64,000 nucleotides of DNA from Phoebastria nigripes (GCA_035582835.1 JAYKAV010002553.1:3647769-3711768); one strand, 5' to 3'. Positions 1 through 12,460 are shown, counted from the stretch's first letter. Numbers and translations: made by a program. The notes: generated from the letters alone by a model not told the origin.

Positions 1-739
1 AAGTCAAGTCACATTCAGACAAATTCCTGGTGTTTCCTTAGATGTTGAGGTCTGGGAGAAGGTATGCAGGGCACAGAAAGTGGGGGCATTCTCTGGCAGT
101 CATCTTCATGGCGTTCTCAGAGAGCTGCCACTGCAGACATTCAGGAAGCACAGGCAAGGCATGCAAGGTCCTCACTTCTCAGATTGATGAAGGACCAAGA
201 AACTTGTCCAAGACCTAAAAATGGAGGCAGACCCCACGTTCATTATAGTTCCAGCTTAAACAGCAGGCAGATGTCTGGGATATGGAGCTCCCCAAAGAAC
301 TCAGTGTCAGGTCATCCGGACCCCACCAGGCTGTACTCAGTGCAGGGGAGGAGGCAAGGGTCTGCACCACTCTTCTGAACCAGCAGCACTGAGGGAAGAG
401 GGGTGGCAGGCCACAGCTGCTGGAGGCTCAGGGGAAATCTCAGCAAGAGCAACCCAGGAGAAACAGCCAGCAAGGAGCTCGCAGCCCTCAAATCTTAAAG
501 GAAGAGACAGAAAAGGGAAAGACACAAGGAGCGCAAGGAGGATGGTACCCCAGGAGGTGCAGGGCAGGGCAGCCCCCGAGCGGGAGCTCCAGGAGAAGGA
601 CGCTGCCTTCCTGAACGTCGGTTAAAAAAAAAATAGAAATAAGCTACCCAGCAAAACATGAAACCAAGCAGCTCTTGCCAGAAGTGCGAAAGAAGAACTC
701 CAGATGCGGGAGCCCCAGAGGACGCCAAATGGTTTCCAA

Positions 740-1130
740 AGACGGCAGACGACGAGCTCTGCCCCGAGAGAGGCCGGGGCCGGGCCGGGGCGGGCCGTGC
801 GGGACGGGTCAGTACCCTGGCCAGCTCAGCCTCCCGCGGCGGCGGCCCGGCCGGGCGGACCCCCGGCGGCGCGGCGCTCCGGGGCGGCCCGGCTGCTGCG
901 CGGGTCCCGCGGCGCTGGCAGCCGCGGTGCCGGGAACGGCAGCCGCCGTGCGGTATGGCGGGAGCACACCCGTGTGGCGGTCAGGTGAGCTGCGGCTGGC
1001 GAGAGACACCGGCGCACGGAGGGGAAAGCCCGGCGAGGGGGGGAGCACCCGCCTCGGCCCCCACCTCCGCCTGCCTCCCACCCGCCGGGAGCGGCTGGGA
1101 TGCCGGGCTGCTGCAGGAGCTCTCCCGTCG
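740..1130. promoter_or_regulatory. Intronic CpG island, possible internal promoter
   Basis: About 400 bases of very GC- and CpG-dense sequence stand out from AT-rich flanks inside HPSE2 intron 2. On the plus strand, antisense to HPSE2, a full-consensus splice donor CAG/GTGAGC occurs with its exon side ending at 984. CpG islands of this size in vertebrates usually mark promoters, so an alternative HPSE2 promoter or the first exon of an antisense RNA is possible. No matching downstream exon was recognised. Confidence 0.4.
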
Positions 1131-1339
1131 CCGGGCTGCGAACCCTGGATGGAGGATGCTGCTTTGCAAAGACTGCATTGTGTTTCCAAGTTCTTGCACA
1201 TTTCTCTGTCCAACCTTGGGATCTGTACATCTCCAGAGTTTACACGCATGATGCCTACGTGTGTCACAGAATCTACCAACANAAATTTTGAAGAACAAGT
1301 TAGAAAACACCCCTCAGGAGCGACACAAGCATAGCAAAC

Positions 1340-1396
1340 CCACCCCAGGGCAAGATGCCCATCCCAGGGCAAGATGCCATCCCAGGGCATCCCAGG
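1340..1396. repeat. Short tandem repeat, about 18-19 bp unit, three copies
   Basis: The motif CCATCCCAGGGCAAGATG and close variants occur three times in a row (starting near 1340, 1359 and 1377), the last copy truncated. This is a short minisatellite in intron 2 of HPSE2 with no coding significance. Confidence 0.8.
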
Positions 1397-4300
1397 ACTG
1401 GCTGAGCTCTAGCAGTCCCTTTCTGAGAGTCACCTGCGCCAAGGGGTTGCACTAACCATTTCCCACCATACCAGTACCAGGCCAGAGAGCTCCGAAGCTG
1501 TGAAACCTCCAGGATGGCACACAGCACATGGAGACAGCTCCCAGCTGCCTGCAGGGGAGGGTTTCCCTGACCCACAGAGCGAGCTTCTGCACATGGGAAT
1601 TTACACGGCATCAGTGTGGCCTGTGTGCAAGTGCCCGTCCCATGGTTCATGCCACCATCCGCCCACAAGGCAGTTCCTTTCCAGGAGTCACGGAGCAGAC
1701 ATGGGCTATTGTGGCTGATCAGCTGGAAGATGGGAGGAGGAGGGCACAGGCCCAGGTTTATGTGGACAGGGCAGAGCGATATGGTTATGGTCAAAGGGAT
1801 GTGTGATGGAAAGGTGAAGAGGAGAAGTAATTCATCTTTGTGTGTGTGTGAGAGCGAGCACTGCCCACAGCCATCGCTACTCCAGCAAAAGCCAAAGCCA
1901 CCACTGCCGTGGCACCAGAACAAGCTGAGTTTGCCCATCCTCCTAATGGGACTGTTTGCTTCAGCTTTCCAGTCTTAGAAAGTAAATTTAAAAGGAAAAA
2001 ACCAAACTATTTTATGTTAACAAAAACTGAATATTCTTACTAAAAAACTGGAATATTAGAAAATGGTGTTAGTGCAGAAGTTAAAAGGATGTTTAATGTG
2101 TCACCAGGAAAAACTCTTATGAATTGCAGGTTGCCAAATTTGTAAAATACCTACTTTTTAAATCAACACATTTTAAAATGCTTTAAAAAACAGATTTGTC
2201 TGCTGAAATTATTATAAAATGCCCAGTGACTGTGAAATTGGGAACACAACTTCTATTTAGAAAGCCTGAAGATTTCTCAAGCCAGAAACTGCATCCTCAT
2301 CATGTCTGTCTTCAATAAGCAAATTTCTGACACATTAATATCATTCCTTTCTTTTAGCTGGTAAAAATTCCCTGACAATGAGTTCCACAAGGTATTTGCC
2401 ACTATATTAAAAAAAAAAAAAAACCAGCATATTTGTTTGTTTTATATGTAATAATTCCGCTGGATGCTCCCTATTTCTTGTGTTATGAAAACAAAGAAAT
2501 AATCATTCCCAAATTGTCGTCTTTGTGTGCCACTGAGTTCACAGCATTTATCATATGCTCAGTTATTTTTTCCAAGCTGAAAAAAAAACTGATCTCTATG
2601 ACTGAAAGCTGTGACTTCGATCACTTCTATCACCCTATTCTACACATATATATTCTTTACACTGATTAGTATGTCGTCACCTAGTTTGCTTATAACATAA
2701 GAATGCTCTCAATGGGTTTCTCCAATTCTTGTTTAATATTTCCTAACATTGGATTGACTTTTTACTTCCCTAAATGTATTCAGAGACAAATCCATAATAA
2801 ATTCAAAACATTTTCCCAGAATGGCAACTGCTAATTTAAAACCCATAGTTGTATATGAAAAGTCACACACATTTCCCCCATGCATGTAACTTTGCATGAA
2901 TTACTTTTAATTCATAAGAAGAAGATGTAGCACAGAAAGAAGTGTGGAACTAGCAAAAATATGTAATGTTTTTTAGAGCATTTACAATGTTTATTATAAA
3001 CAATCAAACATATAACCATAGAAATCTTTTGTCTCGCCCATATACCAGCAAATAGCTAACAAATCAGGATCTAATTGTTTGATTGCGCCATTTCCTGCAG
3101 TTATTAAAGCAATTTTCATGCATGATTCTAGCAAATTTAGAAATTTAAAAAGAAAAAATGGAGATAAATAGGCAATCTTCGGAAGTGTCTCCTGCATAGG
3201 CAGTATCTCATAGTATCTTCTTTACCTTGTGTAAGGTGATTTCTACAGCCTTTTTTTTAATTTCTGAGGAAAAAGCTAAGCACTGGAGCTCCTTACACAG
3301 AAATCCCTGCCAGGCAGAGCAGGTTGCAGCTCTTTCCCTGCAGCTGTGGTCCCTGGGAACTAGAGAGCAGGAGGCTGTCTCAGAGCTCACACCAAGGCGC
3401 AGAGCAGCCCAAGGTCTGGCAAATCCCAGAAGACCGAAGGACATCAGAGGATCTACCTGTCTTTGGGACTGAGTGCTTGCAATGTCTGAAATGCTGCAGC
3501 CCTCCCAAAGGAGCTGTGTTTTAAACACTTGGAGGGTGAAAAAACAACTGTTTCCTCTGCAAGCTCTGAAAGGACAGATGCCTAAACTGTCGAGGGACAC
3601 TTAGGCAGACAAAAAGGGACTCTGGGTGACCAGAAACAGAAGGCGATTCCTTGAATAAAGGAAAACTTGTTTGTTCATTTTTACTGGGACAACAGGATGG
3701 TTCTTCATTCAGAAACACCTGCTGCAAAGTTTTATGAGCTGGCAGAGCCAAAGGGGCAGTCCCAGCCACATGGCAATAACCCTCCCTTGCTCTGGCTCTG
3801 GTATCTTCATACCCCATGATGACCCTCATGATCCTGCTCACTAAATTCACAGAAAAACAGTTGCCTTTTTTTTTTTCCTGAATTACTTTTCTACTGGCTT
3901 AGCAGAGGATCAGAAACGTGCCAGAGCCAACATAAGGGAAGCAGCAGAAGGACACAGCGCAGAGCAAAAAGAAGGCATGGGGACCAACCCTTTTGGTGGC
4001 AGAGAACCAAGTGATGAGCTTTACCACCTTCAGGACACAGTTTTGTAGGATTTAATCTGACNAAGGCTGAGGCTGCTGCAGTCCCACCTTTCACTGCAGG
4101 CTTTCCTTTCCCAGCACTGTCCTCTACACTTCCATGGTCACACACCATTAATCGGTTCAGGTGGCTGAACGAGCTGAAGTGCAATCACCTCTCCACCATC
4201 AGGTTTTGGCCAGCTGAGTTCCCTGAACTGACTCACCATGTAAACTCAGGCTCCAGGCATAGGAGAGGGCAGGAACATGCCAGAAGGGACAGAAGAGTGG

Positions 4301-6954
4301 GAGCAGCAGCCCCAGCTGAGGTCAGCCCCAGCCCCTGTGCAACCACACACACATATAAAGGAATCTGCAGGTCATTTAGCATTTATTATCTTCCTTTCCA
4401 CTCGATACCTAAAACCCTCACACATACTCTAAAAGCACAGCATCCTAGAAGCTACCTGTGCAATACAGGCTGAGCAAGAGTGAAATGATGTTCCCACTGC
4501 TGCACAAACCTCGAGGTTCAGATGCAGTGCCAGGTACCTGAAGGCGTCTGAAGAAATGGATCCCAAACTGAAAGGACACCCAGAAAACCTATGCCAGGAT
4601 TACACAGCATAATGTGAAGTTTCCCACACTATACGGCAAAATCTCCTGACTAGTATGGAAGGCATAAGAAACATGTCTTTTTTGAGTTTTTTGTGGTAAT
4701 TGGCCACTTTTCCAGATGCCCAGTATCTTCTCCAAAAAAGGAGATAAAATAGAAGGAAGTAACTTACCAGCAATTAAGAGAGTATTTTTGAAATGTGTCG
4801 TCCATATGCACTTCAGCTCAGAAGCTTTTCTGACGCACTACCTACAGCATGCATATGCGCTCCCTTTCCCCTCTCCCTCCCGTGACCCACACAGGGCCAT
4901 GCTGGCTGTGTGTGGTAAATGTCCTTTGGTCTCTTCTCAGCCACACAATCCCAACAGGCTACACAAAGCCTGAGGGACAGGATGGAGAAGCCGTGCGCTT
5001 GGGCCAACACATCTTGAAGAACTCCAGCTATGAGTAACCTCTTTTTCCCTTGAGTTTTCCTTCACAGCACATATGCACAGGGGGAAACTAAGCAATGTTT
5101 ATGCCACCACAGGTTGTCTAAAGCTGGTCTGTGTGCCTTCAAGGTGGGAGGCAGTCAAGAAGGTTCCACACTAGCCCACCAAACTCATGCTGTAGCACCA
5201 GCAGGGAGCTTCCAAAATGGGCTCTAGGTTCAGGTACTGAGACGGCACCTGTAGCACCCCTTGCTGAACCAACAGAAAAGACCCCAGGTCTCCACACCAC
5301 ACCTAACACTCCAACACCAAGCTTCAGGGCAGCACGCAAGTCAGGCTTTAGCAAACCCAACTTTGGAAGAGGTTTTGTACCAGCAGCTGTAGCCTGAGCA
5401 AACAGGTAGCCCTGTGCGTTTGCTCCAAAAAGGAGCAGCTCAAGCCTGTTTTCCTGGAGACCAATGTTTCTTACTGTCCCATTCCTCAGAGCCAACTGGT
5501 CCTTGGCAACATGCGAGGCAGTTGAAAGGACAGGCCAAACGGATTGCTTGGTAGACAATCCAATAGCAAAACGAGAAGCAGGTCTACTACATAGACTGAG
5601 CATGAGACCTTACATCTTGGTACCTGCCCAGGGATCAGACCTGTGCCTATGGCAGGAGAGAAACACATCTCCAGATAACAAGCACAACTCTCAGTGCAGC
5701 TGGTGAAGAAAAACGAACTCAGCAGGACATATACAGAGAAACACCATTTAAGGGAGAGAAAAGTCTCTCAGGCTAAAAATGTTACACCTCTTGATCATCA
5801 AATGTCAAAAAGTCTCTGGCACAGCCCCACCTCCTGGTACCACAGAGCTCGACATACATTAAACTGGCTTTCTGTTTCTAACAGATCTCAGGCTGGCCAA
5901 TGCCATATCCAAATAGGGTGGACGCCAGGACTGACCATGCAAAGCATGGGCTGCACAGAATGCCAGTCACCTGGTGTACATTATACATGGGGGGTTAATA
6001 TAACAGATTAGTTAGATGACTTTCTAAAAGTTCAGGGAGTACATATAGCCATACTACCATCAACAGGGACTGCACGCCCTACGGCTCACCTAAACCATTC
6101 ATCATAGGCAATCGCTTTGACAAGTTGCTCTGTCAGGTATGGACAAATCTGCGAACAGGTGATGAAATTTCTGTGCCAGCTTTATATGCAGTGCTGAAAC
6201 AAGTTGCCACACGCACCCTCTTCATGGGCATCACAGGCTGCCACCACAGATCACTCACCACTTTGTTACCTTTACTGCCCAAACATGACTGGTCTGGACT
6301 GGGGTGAGGTTNTTCAGAGTTACAAAGGAAAGATGCCGTACACACCCAGTATTGCTCAATACTTCCAGGTCTGTGCTTCCAGGAAGAATTTGTACAAGAA
6401 AAGAATGACCCTGAAGCCTAACACCTTATTTCAGGAAAGTGAAGTACATTTTAGATACAAGTCAAAAGCAACTACTATGACCCTCAGAGAGCACCCACAC
6501 TCTCTGTGCAGGAAAGGAGAGGAAAAAGATGGGCTGGTGAACCCAAAGGCAGATCTAGGTAAAGGCAATTTTCAGAAGGAGGAGGTATGCATGGCTGTAA
6601 CAGTTTGAAAGGGAAATAAATAAAATTTTAAATGGAGGGGAAAGAGTAGGACGAACCTCTGAGGAGGTGAGATCGTCAGGAAGGTGGAGCACTAGAGAGG
6701 TAGAAAAGACCATCAAAGGCAGCAGTGAGGAATACCTGGTCTGGAGAGCAATGGGGTAGCAGAGAGGGATTTACAGCGCAAAGATCCCTGCACAGAGATT
6801 CATTAAAACTCCAGCAAGCATGGCCACAGTGCAAAGTATCAGTGAAGGATGCTGCAAAGCAGTCCTGCTGCTGCCCGTCTGAATGCCTCAGATGGCCNCG
6901 TTGGGGTGGCCTGTGGGCACGCAGAGGAGTGCAGCTGCCTGTGACGTGAACACC

Positions 6955-7080
6955 ACTCACAGAGTTACTCACTAGTAACTGCAGTTCTCTGAGCAGTCTT
7001 GTACANGTGCCCTTCACCCCTCAGTCCTGCACCCTGTTGAGCTGCTGCAGCTGAGAGGAACATAGGATGTGCCCTTCCCT
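6955..7080. mobile_element. Possible ancient DNA-transposon end
   Basis: The segment beginning AGTTACTCACTAGTAACTGC and continuing with a 'cagttctctgag' motif resembles, from memory, the terminal region of an old non-autonomous DNA element common in turtles and crocodilians. Divergence is high and the second end was not found. This is a low-confidence call that a repeat-library comparison would settle. Confidence 0.22.
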
Positions 7081-9592
7081 CCCCATCTATGAGCAGGCCA
7101 TGTGGGAACACGAGACACGGGAACACCCACAGGGGCTGCAAAGAGAGCCCAGGCACTGGGGTCACAGGCCTGGAGTCTGTGTGCACCCACAGAGCGAGTG
7201 GGCAAAAAGACAAACACTCAAAGCAGNAAACAACTGAGCTATCACTTGTCATGTCACTAAAAATCACTAAGGTGATGCACAAGGCTTAGAAATTCACAGA
7301 TTTCTCTTTTAATCATTTTCTGACTTTTTTAACTAATCNAGCCCCCCAGCTTCTTCCCCACTCCCGTGCCACTAAAGCTTAGACAAGAAATTTCAGAGAA
7401 TAGATGCTGGCCATACAAAACCCACAGAGATGGAAAACAACCCAAACCACCCCATATAACTTGGGGAGGGGGAAGGGTACCTAGTGGGATGCTTGCTGGC
7501 TTCCCCCATGCTCAGGTGCTGATTGCCATCTTTTTTCTGTGCTGTCTGTTCAGGCTGTAAGGTTTTTGTAGAGAGGGCATCTGCCTGCACATTTGTGCAT
7601 GCCCGGATCCCAAGCAGGTCCCGGGCAAGCTACAGATGAGGGAACGAAAACCAGACCAGTGCTCCGAAAGGAGAAGATGGCTGCTCAGATCCAGTACAGT
7701 GGGGCAGAGAGTTGCAGTGGCATCAGGATTTCATTTTGGAGAACTGGATCCCTCTAGTGAAGCGCTTGGTGCAGCCTCAGCACAAAAAGATGTGAGCTAC
7801 TAGCAATTCTATAGCCCTGGAGTTTGCACACAGATCTTAAGAACAAATATGAAAGCTTTGCTTCCAGGCAGGAAATCCCTTTTACCACACCTTTCTGATT
7901 TACACCGATGCTTGATACACACCACATGTGTCCCCTCCTTCCCTCACCCACATTCACAATGGTTCTGTTCCATATTTAAGTGATGAAAAGTTAAGACCTG
8001 CGGTTACAACTTCTATGAGAAGCTTCATTTTGAAGGGCTGCTACATTTCAACTTTATTGCCACGAGGAAAACTGAAAAAAACAAAAGCTTTCAGTCCTTC
8101 CCTAACATGAAAGCTGTTGTGAAGACATTTAATAAGTGTAAGTTCTCTCCTGCAAGTTGTTGAAATATTGAAAGCAGGAAAATTTATTCCTACAAATGTT
8201 TTGTATGAGTCCCATCTACAATTTTATGCACTACACTTAATTTCTTCTATTCAAGGTGGCTGTGGCAGATTTGGTCAGCATTTTCTCCTGAAGTGCATCT
8301 CAGTAGGCAGAGCGTACAACAAACCCTTCACCTGAGATTTGTTACAAGAAGAAAAACAAGGAATAACATCGGGCTTGCTCTGGCTAGGAAACCAGGCAAA
8401 AGATGGAGCACGCAAACTTACCCACCTGCCTGCATGTGGGAACAGAGGGACATTCATCTCGGTGAGATCAGATGTTATGTCGGGGAACAGCGGGAACGAA
8501 AGCCATCAGAAAACTGGCAAATGCATCTGCTTTTTCCATTCAGCACTGTACTGCTGACTAGATCTCTGCAAAACTTCCTCTATTCCACAGATCTGCCCAC
8601 TGGGATCTGTCTGGCATTAATTGGCTTTCAAAATTACTTATGGAAATATCTTCAGCTAATTTTTGTAAGTCATTGAGTAAGAAAAAAAAAAAGTTTTTTT
8701 AAAAAAAACAAGCAAGAGAGAAAAAAAATCAATAAATTCTTGCATGCAGATATGGTATTCTGCTTCTTAAAATAAACCCCTTAGGACGGAGACTTGGCCC
8801 TGACTTTTCTACGAAGTTTCTTTGTATGAATTAAAGGCCGCAAAAGGTGAAAGCCTTTTGTGTAGCTGAGGACCGCTGGGGAGGAGGGCAGAGTCGCGGA
8901 GAAGAGGGGAGCAGCGGAAAGCCGTGGGCCAGGCGGTGACTTTCGGAAAGACCCACAATGGCAGAGCGGTCCGGAGGGGCAGCAGCCCCGGCCGGGCACC
9001 GACAAGCAGAGCAGCGGCGGGGCGGCAGGCGGCGACCGAGCGGCCCAGCCGCGACCAAGCCCGGCGGGGCAGCGGGGAGCCCCGGGGCTGCGGCGGGCGG
9101 AGAAACGCGGAACGACGCCGGCGTCCTTGGGGAAAGGCAGGGCTCCGCGAGAGCCGCGGGGCGTGCAAAGGCATCCCGGGGCTGCGGTGCCCGGTCCCCG
9201 CCAGCAGCCGGGGCAAAGCCCCCTCTACGGCCGGCCTGCCCGCTCGCGGCTTGGGAGCGAAGGGAGCCGGAGGACGCAGCGGGGCGGGAGGCGGGGGGAC
9301 ACGAAAAGCCCCGCTCCCCGGTGCCGGCCTTTTGTTCCCGGGGGCCGGCATCCGCCGGATCCACCGGCAACGGGCGGGCGGGCTCCGCCGAGCTCCCCGG
9401 CTCCCCCCGCTCGGGAAGGAAAGGGTACGGGGGAGGGTCCCCTGCCCGGTGCCCGGCGGCAGCACTGCCCGGGCGCGGCTCGGCCCCGCCTGGGCGCAGG
9501 GAGCGCGGGGCAGGCGGAGCGGGACCGCCCGGCGCCCGCAGCCCCCCGCTGCCGCTGCCGCGCCCGCCCCCCGCCCCGGCCCCGGAGCTCAC

Positions 9593-9750
9593 CGTCCTCG
9601 TAGTTCTTGAGGTAGTAGTCGGGGCCGGGCCCGCCGCGGCTCTTGGCCGGGTTCTTCACGTTGTGGAACTGCAGAAAGTCCGTCCTCTTGCCCGCGAAGC
9701 GCAGGAAGGCGGGGGCCAGGCCCCGCGCCAGGGTCACCAGCCGCCGGGAG
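9593..9750 (-). CDS. HPSE2: HPSE2 exon 2
   Basis: Encodes SSRRLVTLARGL, then PAFLRFAGKRTDFLQF and the GGPGPDYYLKNYEDG end. It is preceded on the minus strand by a pyrimidine-rich acceptor ending CCCCAG (AG at 9752-9751) and followed by donor GTGAGC (9592-9591). It is 158 bases long and leaves one base of a split codon for exon 3, which is outside the window. Confidence 0.92.
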
Positions 9751-11053
9751 CTGGGGAGAGAGAGCGGGCTGAGGGCGCCGTGGGCCGAGCCGGGCCCTCC
9801 CTGTCCCGGTACCGGCAAGGGCCGGCGGCCGCGAGGCTCCGGGACCCGCCGCTGCCCTCCCCGGCCCTGCTGCCCCGCCCGGCGCGGGTACCACCGCAGC
9901 GGCGCCCGGCTGCGGGGCTTTGCTCCGGCCGAGCGGCGCGGCCCGGGAGCGGGGAGCCGCCCCGCCCGCCGGTGGTGGCCCGGAGGCCGGCGGGACCCGG
10001 CTCTCTCCCCCCCTCCCGGCGCCCCCCAGACAAGTGCAGCGGCGTCCCGGAGGCAGAAGCGCTCAGCGCCCCGCGCAGCCCGGCCGCGCCACGCGGGACC
10101 GTGCCGCGGGCCGAGCCGCCGGGGAGGGGAGCGGAGCGGGAAGGGGAGGAAAGCGGGAGCCGGCCCGGCTCCGCTTCGCCCGCGCTTTCCCGCCTCCTCG
10201 CACCGCTCCTTCCCCGGAGGCGGCAGCCGCAGGGACCCTCGGAGCGGGCGTGCGGAGGAGACCCGCTCTCCCTCCCCGACTTACCCAGCAGGGAGAGGGC
10301 TTTCTGGCCGTCCCAGCGCCTCCAGGCCGCGGCCGCTCCGCACCGCCGGTGGAGCCCAGCGCAGCTGCAAGCCCGGCTCTGCCCCCCGCGCAGGACTGGA
10401 AGTCCGGGGAGCGGAGGGCTCTGAAGACCTGGCCGACACCCCGCTCTCCGCCCGTCGGGACCTGGGGAAGGCTCGGCTCGGCTCGGCAGGCGGCCCCGTT
10501 CCTACTGCTGGGTTTTTTTTTTTCCCCTGTGCTGCCTCGGCCCCGTGTTGTGCTTTTTGCAGAGGAGCGGTTGTTGGAGCGAGAGGAGCACGACATTTTT
10601 GCAGTCATAACTGATAAGTCTCCGAAATGGTTTCTCCATTGCAAACATGTGCATCTTAATGGAAACCATGGCCTCGCTCCCTCCGTCACAACAAGCGCCG
10701 CCAGCAGCGCGGAGCCCGGCGGGGCTGGGCGGCGGGGCCGCCGGGGCGCCCCGCGGGCGGCGTGGGGAGGGCGCCGGGGGGCTCCTGCCTTACCTTAAGA
10801 AATCGAGCCAGCCATCATGAATGATGGAGGGGTCCAGCTGCAGGGAGAGGAAATTCTCACTGATTATCCTGACAGGGCTCTTGGTGTTGACATCAAGGAG
10901 AATGAGAGTTCTTCCCTTCACACCTGGAAGTTTCTCCACCGGCAGCGCTCTCCTGTCCCCGGCCTGGGAGGGCAGCGAGAAGGTGGCCATGAGAGCCAGC
11001 CCAGGTGCCATCAGGGCTAAGAGCCCGGGGGGGCAGGAGCTGGGACAGGGCAT
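9593..11053 (-). CDS. HPSE2: HPSE2 5' end: heparanase-2 (exons 1 and 2 of a longer gene)
   Basis: Heparanase-2 is a secreted relative of heparanase that binds heparan sulfate and lacks the endoglycosidase activity of HPSE; loss in humans causes urofacial syndrome. Two coding exons are visible: 10794-11053 and 9593-9750 on the minus strand, joined in phase and encoding the first 139 residues. The N-terminus has a hydrophobic signal-peptide-like stretch (about residues 10-27) before SQAGDRR. Diagnostic family segments are NFLSLQLDPSIIHDGWLDFL and KRTDFLQFHN, then NPAKSRGGPGPDYYLKNYED. The start Met appears to match the second Met of the human protein: an in-frame TAG lies upstream and no earlier in-frame ATG was found, so the N-terminus is shorter than human. 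The catalytic-like TIM-barrel region lies outside the window. Recognition is firm; the precise start is inferred. Confidence 0.93.
9751..10793 (-). other. HPSE2: HPSE2 intron 1
   Basis: A short GT-AG intron of 1043 bases, mostly CpG-rich. It contains a conspicuous less GC-rich block at about 10585-10690, described separately. Confidence 0.85.
10585..10690. promoter_or_regulatory. Candidate conserved intronic element in HPSE2 intron 1
   Basis: About 105 bases of balanced composition sit within otherwise GC-saturated intron sequence. They include a GATA-type core (CTTATCAG on the minus strand) and a segment around ATTGCAAACATGTGCATC. Composition contrast alone suggests selection; no coding frame is convincing. 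Cross-species alignment is needed to confirm it. Confidence 0.3.
10794..11053 (-). CDS. HPSE2: HPSE2 exon 1 (coding part)
   Basis: Encodes residues 1-86 plus two bases: start codon at 11053-11051, signal peptide, the SQAGDRR segment, the LILLDVNTKSPVR beta strand and LSLQLDPSIIHDGWLDFL. It ends with AG followed by donor GTAAGG (GT at 10793-10792). The split codon joins exon 2 as AG+C, serine, matching the family sequence. Confidence 0.93.
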
Positions 11054-12443
11054 GCCGGAGAGCAGGAAACCCCTAATTAACTCGCTGTCTGCAGGGGCTC
11101 GCTGGTGGCTAATTGTGCTTATCTAAAGTGTGGGGCGCTCTGCCTTTTTTTGCAATGTTTTGGTGCTGGTGGAGGGGAACTCACGCCCCTGACCAGCCTT
11201 TCTCGCAGCCGGTGCCAAGACTCCTTGCAGCCAGCACCGCCCCTTTAAGAGATGCAGGCTCCAGACATTTTTAACTTTTTGAAGGTAAGGGGAGGCTCCT
11301 GGTTTAACCCCCTCGGCTCGGGGCCCGCCGGCCCGCCGCAGCCCCGCCAGCACCGAGCTTTCGCTTTGCGCCGGCTCCACCGCCCACCGGCGGCCGCTTT
11401 CCGCCGCGGGAGCTCCCGCACCGCGCAAAACCGGGCCGGAGCCGGGATACTGAAACACCGGGGAGCTCGGGACCGGGGCCGGAGCGCGGCGGCCGCCCGG
11501 CTCGGCCCTAGCTCGTCGCCGGCTGCAGGGACGGCCGAGGCGGTAAGGCAGCGGGGGCAGCCCCGGCTGGGGGAAAAGGGGGGTTAATGACCCCAAAAAA
11601 GGCCCTACCCGCGGGGAGAGCCGTGCCGGGACCCACGGTGCTGGGGCGAGGCCCCCGGGGCTGAGCGCTGATGGCTCCGCGGGACCCGACGGGCACAGCG
11701 GGGCTGGGGGCCGCCGGCAGCCCGGAGGCCCGGCACGGCACACTCGGCTCTCCCGGAGCCATGGGCTCGGCCCGGCCGGTGCACAAAGGCCACTCGGGCA
11801 CCGCGGAGAACCGGGGCACGGGGAATCGGGCCGCCGGCCGGCCTCTCCCTCCGGCCTCAGGGCCCAGCGGTGTCCGACCCGCGGCGGGGAAAGGAGAGGC
11901 GCGGCAGCAAAAGCGGAAACGCCCGCATCGGGGGTGCAAAGGACAGCACGGTTCGATGGGACCGGCGGTGTTCCCCGTGCCGGGGCCAGCCCGCGGCCGC
12001 TGACTGAGGGACGGCCCAGGGCAGGACGGCCCGGGCTCGGCGCGCTGCAGAGGTGCAAGCGGCCGCGGTTTTCGGCGCTGGGCGCACGCTTGTGGCGCCC
12101 GGCCCGAGATCGGTGAGGGCTGCCGAGCATCCCGGGAGCGATGGCCCACCTCACGGAGTGTCCATCCGAACCGGGCATCCTCTCCCGCCAGCAGCCGGTT
12201 CCCGGGCAAGCCCCGGGCTCCCGCACACCAGCAGCCGGCGAGCTCCGGGCCACGTAACGCGTCCTACCTGGGCCCTCCGCCGCCGCCGTAGCCCACCCCG
12301 GTTCCCTCTTCGCCCAGGCCAGGCGGCACGCAGGGCCTCAGTGCCGCTGCCCGGCCCGGCGACGGAGGGCTGACAGCGGCCGGGCTGAGCTGGGCCCGGT
12401 GAGGTCCGTCGGGGCCCCGCAGCCCCGGGAATGGGGCGCCCGC

Positions 12444-12460
12444 AGCACCATCTGCTGGTG
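12444..12460 (-). promoter_or_regulatory. CTCF-like binding site
   Basis: The sequence AGCACCATCTGCTGGTG agrees with the reverse orientation of the CTCF core (AGCGCCCCCTGGTGG with commonly tolerated changes) at most high-information positions. It lies upstream of HPSE2 between two divergent developmental genes, where an insulator would be plausible. This is a motif match only. Confidence 0.35.

Larger units (their letters stand above)
1..9592 (-). other. HPSE2: HPSE2 intron 2 (partial, continues left of window)
   Basis: This stretch lies downstream of the HPSE2 exon 2 donor (GTGAGC on the minus strand, GT at 9592-9591) and contains no recognisable coding exon, so it is read as the start of intron 2. 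It is mostly AT-rich (for example 1980-3240 and 8090-8800) with short A/T runs. It contains a CpG island near 740-1130, an 18-19 base tandem repeat at 1340-1396, a possible DNA-transposon end near 6955-7080, and GC-rich sequence from about 8860 that belongs to the HPSE2 5' CpG domain. The reading frames here have no family resemblance I can name. Confidence 0.75.

Noticed and set aside
5690..6610. Two adjacent 105 and 134 codon frames in HPSE2 intron 2 that might be a processed pseudogene
   Set aside because: Neither translation resembles a protein I can name, and there is no poly(A) tail or target duplication.
8958..10424. A 488-codon plus-strand open frame over HPSE2 exon 2
   Set aside because: Proline, arginine and glycine-rich translation of a CpG island; the opposite strand encodes the conserved HPSE2 exon with proper splice sites.
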